From positions 4,171,001 through 4,235,000 of the forward strand of contig CM074194.1 in NCBI GenBank assembly GCA_037179385.1: a DNA stretch of 64,000 bases, written 5' to 3'. The notes beneath the pieces are model-generated. The model was not told the DNA's origin. It did not search any database and saw only the letters and a list, made by a program, of their open reading frames with translations. Positions within the stretch are counted from its first letter, which is position 1, and each line of letters opens with the position of its first letter. This document shows positions 11,570-23,304 of the stretch, one piece after another. A program made the position numbers and the translations under genes. This DNA is from Holothuria scabra. Taxonomy: Eukaryota > Echinodermata > Holothuroidea > Aspidochirotida > Holothuriidae.

Positions 11570-12597
11570 AGGTCAACCTTAACCAATTTGGCACTGATTG
11601 GGTGCGATATATTCCTACTACGACCTATGCGTACAACGCATTTTCCTCCCCCCATTTGGGTGACCACAGCCCTTTTGAGTTAGTCTATGGTCGCAAACCA
11701 CGTGATCTCACTAATTTGACCTTTAACCCCATGGAAGGTCTTTCTCACTCGTACAGTGAGTATGTTGATCTTTTGAAGAAAAGGTTTGATCACTTGTCGC
11801 AAACGATGCTAACACTTCAAAAGCATAATCAGGATAAGCAAAATTCTAAGATCACGAATAAGCTTGAAAAGAGCCCTATCTATTCAGTGGGACAGCTCGT
11901 CTACTTGTTCAAGCCAACGAGCTCGTCACTTACTGCCAATTCTCGTAAGATTGTTGCAGAATGGGTTGGATCGCTTGTCATACATGAAATTCTTGATCGT
12001 ACTCACTACCTTCTGCAGACATTACAAGGTGATGTCTTGCAAGACGTATTTAACTTTAACAGGCTCAAACCATGTTTTGTACGAGCATCAAATCACAGTA
12101 AACCCATTACAAGTGTTGACAAACTTAAAGCAGCATGCAATGAAAGTGTGCATATGAGTGTAAATGACGATTCTCATCATATTCGATTCCAAGATGAAAC
12201 AGGCAATGTTTTGCCTTCCGTCACAAGCAAAGATATTTTTGCCATTTATCATGCAGATCCCATTGATGTCTCCCTGTGCCTGCACCACGTTAAGCCCAAT
12301 CATAATTTAGCTGCTATAGTGCCTTTAAATGACCACCAAATAAAGTTTCAATTTCGACGTCTTGCACATGCTCCTCATAGCACGATGGAAGTTTGCCGTG
12401 CACGTTTTCATGGAGGAAATTTACAAATTTTGCTGAGTATGCGATTTATGGGAACACTCCCTGATGCTCAGCCCTATAAATTTTGGTGGAATGCTCATCA
12501 ATATGCGGACACCACTGACATTTTAGATCACTTATTAGATGCACGTGTCCCAATCACAGGTGGTCCTCATAAGTTTGTTCAGCGGTTGTTTCAGTAA
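11569..12597 (+). pseudogene. Ty3/gypsy-type pol, integrase C-terminal part with unusual extension
   Basis: The open frame starts in the last helix of the integrase core (YNAFSSPHLGDHSPFELVYG) and runs through the basic C-terminal region to a GPY/F-like module (YSVGQLVYLFKPTSSS, about 11881-11928; then NRLKPCFVRAS near 12060). A further region of roughly 160-170 residues follows before the stop at 12595-12597, with conserved-looking segments such as FRRLAHAPHS and WWNAHQYADTTD. I do not recognise this extension as chromodomain, envelope or another known module. This third is open without stops, in contrast to the integrase core. Confidence 0.75.
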
Positions 12598-13876
12598 CAG
12601 GAAGGCATCAATGCGACATTTACTTTTCCACGTATGTTTTGCTTATCATACAATCTTCCTTGCATATTGTATTTATCATAATTTCGTGGTCCTTTTGCCC
12701 TGTTGTATACATCTCTGAAATGCATTGATAAACTAGAAGAAACGTTATGCACTTTATAAAAGTTTATTGCATCTTGTGGTGATAATTTCACTATACTTTG
12801 AAATGTGAGCAAATACTCACTGTCAATCAAATATGTAAGACAGGAGTGGTATGTCATTGTGGATTCGTCAGAGCGTTTACCCAGTTTACTAGAATCTACC
12901 TGGAACATTAGCAACACTGGTCTTCACACAGAAAATGCTTATCACAAATGAGCTTTTGTTGAACCTGACAGTGTTTTCTCTGCTTGCCCACAGTCGTAAA
13001 GAGTTGTATTACCTTAATCTATCAATTTGAGTCTAGTTACACATCTTTTTCTCAACAAGAGAATGTTTTCACATTTTAATGTTGTTGTAACTCCTAAGCT
13101 TAACATTTTAATAACTTTAACGTATCCTTGCAGTCAGATGTACAATGTTTGAAGTTATTGCGTAGGTAGAATTTTCTGGTTTACGCCTCACCAGATGTTA
13201 TAATTCCGAGTACACCTACATTATCTTGTTTCAGTTGGCACTGCTCAATTTAATCTCTTCTTAAGTGTAATGCAGTAGCCCTACGTCTACTTTCAGAGCT
13301 TACTTATGTTATTCTCTGCTCATGATTTTATTTTAAAGTCGTCTATTCCCCTGACATTTGATGTTTCTCGTGTAAATACTTTGTTCACTTTAAAGAAAAT
13401 ATTTAATTCCAATGTATGATTACGCCGTGCTCATTTTAATTTCATTCTGAGTTTGGGACCCACCTCCCTTCCTTTGTCTCGCACTTTACCTATCTCTCTC
13501 ATCACTTTGTCTTTTATGTTTAATCTGCTTGACAAAGAAGGCATTTTTTGCAATATCCTCAGGTCGTTTTCAGTATTGTAATCCTAAGAGTAAAATTTTT
13601 CACTGCGTTTCAAAATTTTAAAAACTAAAGGGGATTGGGTTGGAAATCCCAGTGCCGCTATTGCGGGCTTAAATCACTTTTGCTGTACGTTCTTTTCATC
13701 CTGGCCGTTAACTTGTTCACGGAATCGCCACTTTAAGAAAGTTATTGGGTCTTTGCAGGTCACTTGATAAACATCGGGTAAGAGGCCAACTCGATTTTTT
13801 AGACGAATACAATTGAAAGGTCGAATAACACAAAATGCAAAGGAAGTGTATTTGCTAAAACTACGTGGTTGATGTC
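12598..13876. other. Non-coding spacer between pol and the right inverted repeat
   Basis: About 1.3 kb of AT-rich sequence inside the inverted-repeat pair. A minus-strand open frame of 108 codons (12591-12917) faces the pol end, but I recognise nothing in it. I found no direct repeat of sequence near 7380, so no LTR pair for the pol is evident here. Confidence 0.45.
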
Positions 13877-14125
13877 ATGAGGAAAATTAGCGATGGATTT
13901 CAACCTTAACGACTACTAAACAGTCATCGCTAAAACTCATTGCAAACGACACCACTTAGTGATGAAAAATTAATCGCTAAAGTTTAGTGAAATGATTTCA
14001 AAAATCGGTCGCTAAATTGCCATCAATTTAAGATTTGGCGAAGGATTTCGGCGCAAGCGATGATGGTTAAACGTTAGTGAAATCGACCCCTGGTGTTTTT
14101 GCATTTAAAGGTTAGGTCATGGGGG
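13877..14125 (-). repeat. Inner long inverted repeat, right arm
   Basis: The uninterrupted partner of 6597-7378. The inner edge is ATGAGGAAAATTAGCGATGG and the outer edge is GGTCATGGGGG. It contains several TTAGCGA/TCGCTAA-type motifs in both orientations. It serves as the reference that shows the 523-bp insertion in the left arm. Confidence 0.85.
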
Positions 14126-14129
14126 AGGG

Positions 14130-14690
14130 GGGCGGCAGGGTGGCGCCAGCGGGGGGGGGGGCATGCCCCCCATCGGGAACACCGGGCCCCCCGTCGGGGA
14201 AGCTCGGCGTTTTCGTCGCGGAGACCTAAAAAATAAAAAAATGATAATAAAAAAACCCCACAAAGACTGGACTGGTTACTGGATGGGCGATCTAGAATAT
14301 ATTTTTTGTTTTGAAATCCTGTTTTAATACATGTCGGAGTCGATTTTAAATCAATTCTTAACTCTGTTTAACCCCATTCTAAGCATGTACCTTATCCTAT
14401 CTCCTCCCCCGTCGGGGAAGGACAATATTTTGGGGAGGCCTAAACATGAAAAAACGTAAAGGACTGAAGTTACTGGATGGATGAGCATGATTTTTTTTCT
14501 TTTTGAACTATTTTGTTTTGTAACGATATTTTAATGCATATCTGAATCGGTTTTAACCACTTCTTCCTAGCTCTCCTATCCCTCATCCCATCTTCAATCC
14601 GTGCGCCCAAAGTCATGCCTCCGTCGGGGACGGGCTACCCACCCCTGTTGTTGAAAAAAATCCAATTCTGTCGGGGAGACTTCATCTACA
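14130..14690 (+). repeat. Diverged tandem repeat with GTCGGGGA core, period about 210 bp
   Basis: CCGTCGGGGA or close variants occur near 14191, 14409, 14611 and 14668. The first two are followed by similar blocks containing GACTGGA/GACTGAAGTTACTGGATG, then a T-rich stretch, then TTTTAA..CAT(G/A)T. Units near 14190-14400 and 14410-14610 are alignable but diverged. The region starts with G- and C-rich runs at 14124-14170. The origin is unknown. Confidence 0.5.
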
Positions 14691-15239
14691 GATCTACGAT
14701 AAAAGATGTGGGTCTGTTGTCACTCGGGCGACCTTCTTGATCTTGCTTACTAGAAGACCATATTCTTCAAGGAAACTCACAATTCCGAATTCTCCTTACA
14801 AAAACGGACCAGAGGTTGTTAATTTGTGCAGTACCCACAAAGGTAATGAATATCGACCATGTCGTTTTCAGCTACAAATAATGATAAACAGTGGTGTGAG
14901 AAAATCTCCCCATAAGCCTGACTGAAAATTTATTTGACTGTTTGAAAGGCACCTTGTATTTTCAAATACGTTGGGGGCAAAATAATTTTAAGTCTTGAGT
15001 TCGGGCAGTCACGTTAAAAATTTCATCTATTTAGTGGACCTTGCAATTCAGTTCAACGAAGATTCTTAATACAGTCAAAAACATTTTAGTATCTTTTCAC
15101 TTCCGTTGCATAGTCCCCCCCCCCCCCCCCGAAAAGAGACAAGACCATTACATCTAATTGTAGCAGAACCTTTTATCTGGCATTTTTCTGATCATTAGCA
15201 AGTTGGGTTTTTACTTTATTGAAGTGAATTTAGTGAAAC

Positions 15240-15660
15240 TTTCATTTTAAAAATAACGACTGCTTCATTTCTAGTTACAAGTCTGGGAAATGCCATTCCG
15301 GCTATCTTAGGGGTTAGATTTCTTAACAATTTTCTGTACGCTCCGCGCTGACTGATGTTGGAGCTTCGCATAGATAATGTTTTAGTCGAACACATAACTG
15401 AACAGAACAATGCGAGTTTTGTAAATTATTCTTCGTTTTGGGCAGTATTATGAAGTGAAAATTTTTATAGCGAAAGAAATCTGAAAGTAAGGACTTCTTT
15501 AATTCTAGTTACGAGCCCAGGAAATGCCATTTCCTGCTGACCGGGGGTTCTCGAGTTTTCAAAAAATTCTGTGCGCTCGACTTAGATAATCTTTCGAGCA
15601 GAATTACATTTTGTCGGACAAAAGAACAATTCTGCCCCTCCCGAACTCAGCTGACACGTT
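15240..15660 (+). repeat. Two diverged copies of a repeat of about 235 bp
   Basis: GTTACAAGTCTGGGAAATGC (15276) and GTTACGAGCCCAGGAAATGC (15509) begin two alignable blocks. Each is followed by a (CCGGC or CTGCT) block, a GGGGTT segment and a TTCTGTRCGCTC segment. A related CGCGCTCCACGCTCC piece occurs near 18497. They are probably remnants of a dispersed element. Confidence 0.4.
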
Positions 15661-16037
15661 CGCGAACGCCTATGACAATAAATAAAATATAAAACTTCAA
15701 ATATATGCGAAGCCAATTTTTTTCCTCGGGAGAATGCTCCAATATGGTCCGAGGGCCTAAATCTGCATGATGATATTCAGAAACCTCAACAAAACTGCAG
15801 ATCGCCCCTACTTGATTTTCCTCATAAGAACGTCAGATTCCTCCATAAAACCCCCAAACTCTCATAACATTACAATTTTCCTCCAATATTAGCTTAAGAT
15901 TGTTAAAAATAGCAAAATTTTCAAATTTCGATGGATACTCCGTACAATAAATCACCAAAGCCAACTTTGTTAATCACCCGGCATACTACATAATTTTGCT
16001 CCTGAAAGGCAAAAGAATTCCATTATAATCTTACCAA

Positions 16038-16047
16038 AAAAAAGAAG

Positions 16048-16074
<27 letters not shown>
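16038..16074. repeat. Poly(A) tract
   Basis: A nearly uninterrupted adenine run of about 36 bases follows an AAAAAAGAAGAAA lead-in. It could be the tail of a retroposed sequence, but no retroposon body was recognised upstream. Confidence 0.6.
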
Positions 16075-16079
<5 letters not shown>

Positions 16080-16261
16080 CTTTCATTGAAATCCAATATT
16101 TCCCCATCATGGTAAGCTCTTAATTTTGAAAGATTCGTTTAAACCAGAATGCAAAAATGCATTGAGGTTTCGATGGTCCATAAATGTTCCGTTTAAAAGG
16201 GTGCCATCATGCACCATTATCTTCTCATTCAAATGTTATACTAGCATGTACAAATTGTCAT

Positions 16262-18116
16262 TCCAGATGACCTTTTGACCTTCATAAATCCATACATAGC
16301 TAGACATACAAACAACAGACAGACAAATGGACAAACAGCTATCTTGAAAGGTCATATTTAAAAAGGTTTCTGGGCTTTGAACCCAAGAGACCCCAGATGA
16401 TCTTTCACATCTGCCAAAAACAACGGGGACCATCCTCTGACCATAATGCATCCACATACTCAAATATGAAATCTATCCAAGCTTCCTACCTTGAGATATC
16501 GTGTTAACGAGGTTTTCAGACTTTGACTCCCGGTGACCACAGATGACCTTTGACCTCCGACAAGCACAATAGGGACCATCTACTTACTATAACACATCCA
16601 CATACCAAATATGAAATCTATCCAAGTTTCCTACCTTGAGATATTGCGTTAACAAGGTTTTCAGACTTTGACCCCTGGTGACCCCAGATGACATTTGACC
16701 TCCACCAAAAACAATAGAGACCATCTCCTGACCATAACGCACACACACACCAAATATGCAATACTGTATATCCAAGCTTCCAAAGTTGAGATATCGTGTT
16801 AACAAGATTTTCAGGCTTTGACCCTTGGTGACCCCAGATGACCTTTGACCCTCCGCCAAAAACGATAAGGACCATCTTCTGACTATAACGCATCTACATA
16901 CCAAATGTGGAATCTATTCAAGTTTCGTACCTTGAAATATTGTGTTAACGAGATTTTCAGACTTTGACCCCCGGTGACCCCAGATGACCTTTGACCGCCG
17001 CCAAAAACAGGGGGGCCATCTCCTGACCATATCGCATCCACATACCACATATGAAATCTATCCGAGCTTCCTACCTTGAGATATTGCGTTAACGAAATTT
17101 TCAGACTTTGACCCCTGGTGACCCCAGATGACCTTTGACCTCCGGCAAAAACAATGGGGACCATCTTCTGTCTATAACACATCCATGTACCAAACATGAA
17201 ATCTATACAAGTTTCCTACTTTGAGATATTATGTTAACAAGATTTTCAGACTTTGACCCCGGTGACCCCAGATGACCTTTGACCTCCACCAAAAACAATA
17301 GGGACCATCTTCTGACTATAATGCATCCACATACCAAATATGAAATCTTTACAAGCTTCCAAACTTGAGATATTGTCTTAACAAGATTTTCAGACTTTGA
17401 CCCCCCGTTACCCCAGATGACCTTTGACCTCCGCCAAAACATTAGGGACCACCTTCTGAATTTAATGCATCCATATAACAAATATGAAATCTATACAAGC
17501 TTCCAAACTTGAGATATTGTGTTAACAAGATTTTCAGACTTTGACCCCCGGTGACCCCAGATGACGTTTGGGCTCCGCCAAAAACAATAGGGACCATCTT
17601 CTGACTATAACGCATCCACGCACCAAATATGAAACCTATACAAATTTCCTACCTTGAGATATCGCATTAACAAGGTTTTCAGACTTTGACCCCTGGTGAC
17701 TCCAGATGACCTTTGACTTCCACCAAAACAAGAGGGATCGTCTCCTTACCATAAACCATCCACATACTTAATATGAAATCTGTCAAAGCCTCCAAACTTG
17801 AGATATCGTGTTAACAAGATTTCCAGACTTTGACCCCCGGTGACCCTAGATGACCTTTGACCTCCGTCAAAAACAGTAGGGACCATCTTCTGACTATAAC
17901 GCATCCACATACAAAATATGAAATCTATCCAAGTTTCCTACTTTGAAATATCCTGTTAACAAGGTTTTCAGACTTTGACCCCTGGTGACCCCAAATGACC
18001 TTTGACCTCCACCAAAAACAATAGGGTTCTTCCTCTCAATATGGCTCATATATGTACCAAGTTTAAAAACTGTCAGTCATTCCTATCTTGAGATATCATG
18101 TTAACGAGCAAAGCGT
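16262..18116 (+). repeat. Tandem array, unit about 145 bp, about 12 units, with DR1-like motif
   Basis: Equivalent points (CAGATGACC) recur near 16541, 16683, 16832, 16980, 17122, 17266, 17412, 17556, 17702, 17846 and 17990, a spacing of 142-149 bp. Each unit holds a CTTTGACCCC segment, the TGACCTTTGACC segment, a CACCAAAAACAATAGGGACC segment and a TTGAGATATCGTGTTAAC segment. Exact TGACCTTTGACC is present in about eight units. Long minus-strand frames across the array are repeat translations, not genes. Confidence 0.92.
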
Positions 18117-18180
18117 CACACAAACACACACACATACACACACACATACACACATACATACATACATACACACACACACG
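18117..18180. repeat. CA/CATA microsatellite
   Basis: Alternating CA and CATA repeats sit directly between the tandem core and the 3' hairpin of Helentron-like element 1. Confidence 0.9.
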
Positions 18181-18576
18181 CCATCATGAATGCATTGGTT
18201 TCTCGTATCATCGAAACCAAAAAGGGAAAACTTTCTGGACAAACTTCTAGTCTCGTCTCAAAGCCGTAGTCAGCAGGTAGGTCTTGTACGATTCAATGCG
18301 TAACCCCAAAAGAATTCCAGCTGTCGCCCATGAAACGTTTTTGATTTTTCCCTTATGAAGGACGGATTCTTCAATAAACACCCAAAACTTTTTATAGGAC
18401 CAATAAAAGCCAAATTTCTTCCATACGTTTCAATTTTTACTTCATTAAACTCCAGATTTCTAAGTGTTTGTTAAAAAGAAAGCCCAAAATTTCGGCGCGC
18501 TCCACGCTCCTCAAGTTCTACAAAGTCACGTTCAACTGGGACATAACATTGCCTTTGTCGGGGCCTTGAAATTTTG

Positions 18577-18845
18577 GAGGTGACTTTACAGCATTTATTC
18601 ATTCGGTATTTGAAACCAAACTTGAACGTTTAACATATTTGAAACCATATTTGAAGTTCACCTGTTTATTTAGATGTCACTATATAACACTGTGTCTTAA
18701 ATTCCATCTAAATCCCCCTTCAATCAACTTTTGAAAAAAATTCTAATGGAACAAAAAAGAAAAAAGTCCACTACAAAATGACGCTAAATGTTGCAACAGA
18801 TTACATTTGAGGGTGGTTTTAAATTAGGGAGTTGTTACTGTTAGA
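18577..18845 (-). repeat. Outer long inverted repeat, right arm
   Basis: Reverse-complement partner of 6139-6404. It begins GGAGGTGACTTTACAGCATT and ends GGGAGTTGTTACTGTTAG. The two arms bracket about 12.2 kb that includes the inner inverted-repeat element and Helentron-like element 1. Confidence 0.75.
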
Positions 18846-19640
18846 GAAGGAGGCACAATGAACAATTTTTTCCAGACAATGTTATACTTCAAACAATTTA
18901 TGTTTTAGAGATGCCCACTATTGATAGGTCTGTTTGTTTCTATTTTCAAATCCCGTGCATCCCTTTCATTGTAACTAAGTCATTTTAATGACGATCTCTG
19001 CCATTCCTTTCCAAGTAATCCCTGCGCAAAGCCTATTATGTGGATATGCTTTCAGGGACAGCTTTTGTTTCCACCAATGACAAATCTTAATGAAAGAATT
19101 TCTAGTAGAACGACTGGAAACAAACTTCTAAACAATACCGTATGCTTGAACTGTGCCTCTTTCGTCATTGAGCGGAAGCATTTTTCAAGCCCTTCTGTCC
19201 AAATCATTCTCTTCCAATTCAAACTATTTTGTCATCATTAAGAAACAAAATTGTTAAAGTAAATTTTGTAGAGAACTTGTCGCTGTCTTCGAATGAAATT
19301 TCACACTTTTGAATGATGGCTGGCAAGGAAATGTTTGCGTCTCTTCATTGAAATTTTGAAAATGCGTCACCAATCCTGGTTGAGACAAGAACTTAGAGGA
19401 TAAATGAAGGCAAGAATACTGTCGGAAACGATCATTGTCCCAAAGAGACTATAACTCATCGTTTCCCCTTCTCTGGCAACTCCCTTTTTTAATGTTCAAA
19501 AACTCAAAGAGAGAGAGGGGTAATCCCACAGTACCGACTTGCAGTGATTGTTGGTGTCAAGGGATCATGACTGCATTGCCATTTAAACAGGTGCATCCCA
19601 GGAAACCGAAGGTTCATTAGACAGAAATTTTAATGAGAAA
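18846..19640. other. Non-coding, no gene recognised
   Basis: Unique-looking AT-rich sequence between the outer inverted repeat and the inverted minisatellite. It holds only short open frames without recognisable domains. Confidence 0.4.
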
Positions 19641-19642
19641 GG

Positions 19643-19945
19643 GTTCGCGAGACCGAAAGTAAGAAAGGTTCACGAGACCAAAAATGTGAAAACGTTCACG
19701 AGACCGAAAGGGTGAAGAGGTTTGCAGACCGAACATAACAATAGGCCCTAAAACATGAAAATGGATACAGGTCAACGGGTTTTTAAATGTCGGTCTCGCG
19801 AACTTTTTCTTATTTTCGGTCTTGTGGAGCCCTTTTTCTTTTCGGTCTCACGAACCTTCGGTCTCGCGAACTCCTTTTGATTTTTGGTCTGGCAAACTTT
19901 TGGTCATGTGAACCCTATTACATTTTCGGTCTCGCGGCCCTCCCA
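19643..19945. repeat. Inverted minisatellite of GGTCTCGCGAAC motifs
   Basis: The left half (about 19645-19735) holds three to four units of GTTCRCGAGACCGAAA separated by 8-12 variable bases. The right half (about 19786-19940) holds about seven units of the reverse complement, TTTCGGTCTCGCGAAC, with spacings of 16-30 bases. The switch of orientation lies in 19736-19785. The frame at 19787-20014 is a translation of the repeat and not a likely gene. I do not recognise the family. Confidence 0.8.
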
Positions 19946-22900
19946 TCTACTGCCCCATTGCCAGGTTGCAAAGCGAATCCCACCATACAAGCATCAATAC
20001 TGTTCCCGGAATGAAATGTGCCAAGACGGGTTTCTGATCATGTGTATCTATATAGCAGCGTAAGTATTGAAGTCATTATACAATGGAACTGGAACTATAT
20101 GCAGTTGCTTAAAATGATAAAACCCCTTGTCATATTTGTAACTACCCCTGATGAAAATACCCTTTATACTAAGGTGGACAGGGAGATAGGAATTAGGAAA
20201 GGATAGCTACTGTCTTGGTGGCCCCTATCGAAGATCGCTGCCTTCTTAGTGGTGGCTGTATCAAAGTGTTCTGCCCTTTAAAGTGCCCCATCAGTTTGCA
20301 GAATTCTGCAAGCAAGAAATCAAATCCAAAGGTCAATGAATGGTATCAAGTGAGGATCAACTTGCTTTCTTTGTTACCATGGTTGGACCCACGAAGAACA
20401 TGACTTTTGTATGAATTTTTAATTTTATAGCGAAGCGTGCAGTTTTCTCTTGAAAGACGGTAACAGGCTGATCTTGAAAAACTATGGCATCTGGAAGTAT
20501 TTTCAAATCACATCATCCCAGTGTATTCAAAATGATTCAAAATAGAAGGGGATGAGTTTTACAGAAAAGGGGAAAACACTGCAGAACTAGGATTTCCATC
20601 ATGGGAAGAAGTAGGATTTGCCCCCCCCCCCCCTTCAGAAGAAGGGTAAAATCCTCCTTTCTTTTCTGTGCAAAATGAAAATACCAGTATCTTGGTCTCT
20701 TACTTAAGAAGATGACACCTTATGATACAGCCTTTTAAACTCTTTACATTGCACCTAATGGGGAAAGGAAGGCAGGGGCTTGGAACAAGCTCGTGCCCCC
20801 TAAACCCACAGTAACTTAGACCAAGGGCAGCATCAATTTGGCAAAGGGAATAGGCAGTAATAAATCCCCCTGATTTGTTTAAACATCTGGCATAACCCCT
20901 CAGATCAAAATCAAAAGAGTAAAAAAAAATTGGAGCAAAGTTTTTCATATTTATTTTAATATGGTGCCCTTCCCTTTATAAATTTACAATATTCAATAAT
21001 ATATGATACTCAAGACAAATAGGAATAAATCAAGTTTGTAAAGTTGACAAAAAACAATAATAAGTGAAAGGATGTTGTCGTTCACTAACAAATATCTACT
21101 GCTATGCTTTTAACAACGTAAAGTACTATTGACACAGAACACACACAATACATTAAGGAGTAGTAGTTTTTTTGTAAAGTCCCTTAAACCATCATCAGAG
21201 CAAATCAAGAAATGTCAAGCAATCCCCCACCAGGGACAGGGGGGTACATGTTGGCCAATAGCCCCCTCCTATCAATTCTTACATCATATTACAATTACTT
21301 ACAAAACATTTTACATAAAATCAGCAAGTAATAACTAGTCATGTGTAAGTTTCATGCTTGTTCATTATCCTCAGTCCAAAAACTGGAATTCAGACTTCTA
21401 GACCCTTCAAGCTGACCTCTTCAAGTGAATGCCTGATATTTTTCTGATCTAAGTGGTCACCTATTCAAATAATTACAGCAACTGGGATAAAATCATTACT
21501 TTGATATATAAAATCAAGTTTAGTTTTGATTGTGGTTTTAAGTCCTACATTACGAGTTTTATGTTTATCTCAGAATACTATACCTGCTGTGTTTGTTAAT
21601 CCATCTAGAGCATGACAGATCTATGACACACAGGTACCTCGCCCAAAATCATGTTCCATGTGGCCTCTTAAAAATTTAACTTCTGGTGTCGTTTTCTCTA
21701 AAGGTACTGAGTAGACATCCCCCCTCCCCCCTCCCAGTAACAGGCAAGCCAGTCTGGCAGATAGATCACCACATGATCAATTGGCATTTAATTTCAATTA
21801 CTAATTTGTTACTGTGATCATATTCAGAAGCATCAGATCCAATAAAGTCTGCAAAAAGGATATATTGTAAACAAGCAAGCTAGGTGGAATCATTTATTGA
21901 TGTGTTCTGATAATGCTTTTTAACAATTAAAACTATTTGATTCGTGGTTGCAATTTGGTTAAATAATTATAATCATGGTTATCACCAACTATCTTTCTCC
22001 ATCCCCCCTTCCCCTACCCCACAAAAATAAAAAAGGTGATCTGACAATGTCACAATGATATAAAAGTTCAAAAATACCCCAAATTAGTACACAGGACACA
22101 ATATGTTACAATCTGACAAGAAAAAAAAATACTCTTAGTAAGAAATATGTTTCTTTTTATACTACATAAACAGAATAGCCATTGTACACTCATTTTGTTA
22201 TCTTTAAAATATACATCACATTTTCTCAGAAAGGCTTAGTTTCCTTAAATTTCTGAGTCTCTCTTAAAGCAGTTTAGAAAAGAGAACTTGCACCGCATTT
22301 AACACACACAAAATATTGTTATTTTCATTATTTTTTTTCATTTACTTACCATATCATATTCTGAACTTATTAAACAATTACAGAAATATCTCAGTACTTT
22401 ATTAAAACTTTCAACAGGTGAAAAGAAATATACCCCCCCCTCCCCCAGCCCCAGTGAACTACTATTGAAACATGAAATTACTAAAATGGGACCACCACAT
22501 GTTGTCCTTTACACAAAATAATGAGTAGAAAAATAGAAACCATGTCATTGTACTGTGTGGAATTCAAAATAAATGATACATTTTGAGATAAATCAAAACT
22601 TGGATTTTTAGTGCAGACATATCTTATGAACAATATGAATGTCCAAGAGTTTCCAAACTTTACTTCTTGAAACTAAAGCCTGTAAAAGTTGGGCCCACAG
22701 ACCAAACGTGAATATGTTTCTTGTTTCTCCATAGGATACATGGTATGACAAGGATTTTCTTTTATTTGGGGGGTAATAACAACAGAAACAGAAACTACAT
22801 TGATCATTGGTTTGTATCTGTTATTCCCATTTCTGTGAAATGATCAAAGTTTCATTGAATTATGATAATGTAGGTAAACATACAGTGGAATACTGCCCCC

Positions 22901-23304
22901 TAGTTTACTGTGCATCTGGCTATCTGTGACATATATACGCAATGGCTTAATGACTTCTTGGTGTTGGAGTGATGCAGTGGCATTCTACCTACAAAGTGTT
23001 TGGACTGCCTTTATTGGGATTTTGCATAGGATACAACTGCACTGATCACACTAACATCACAAATTCTGCTTGGCCTTTTTGATACACAACACACTACAAA
23101 TGTGCTTTCAATATTAATATTAAATGATTGGCAAATGGTTTACAGGATTGTGTTGAAGCAGACTACTATATAGAACATTTTATAGATGTTTTCAACCTGT
23201 GATGGATAACACCTTCCCAAAATGTCCAACTCTACCTCCCCACTAAAGGAAACCATTTCTGCCACTGTTCACCTGCACCAAACCTTGTTTGTCCCTTTGA
23301 ATGT

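Larger units (their letters stand above)
16140..18250 (+). mobile_element. Helentron-like (HINE) non-autonomous element 1 with tandem core
   Basis: The order of parts is: a left segment with GGTTTCGATG (16166-16175); a core of about 12 tandem units of roughly 145 bp (16262-18116); a CA/CATA microsatellite (about 18117-18180); an 8-bp-stem hairpin TTGGTTTC/GAAACCAA (18195-18202 and 18213-18220); and an end at CTAG (18247-18250) followed by T. The left GGTTTCGATG is the reverse complement of CATCGAAACC (18209-18218) in the hairpin, so it forms a subterminal inverted repeat. A subterminal inverted repeat, internal tandem and microsatellite repeats, a 3' hairpin and a CTAG end match the known layout of Helentron-derived elements. 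The left boundary is only approximate. No Rep/helicase is encoded. Confidence 0.6.

Noticed and set aside
12591..12917. 108-codon minus-strand frame next to the pol end
   Set aside because: No similarity to gag, envelope or other known proteins; not supported as a gene.
16236..17481. Several minus-strand open frames of 75-105 codons with similar peptides
   Set aside because: They are translations of the 145-bp tandem array; the similarity follows from the DNA repeat.
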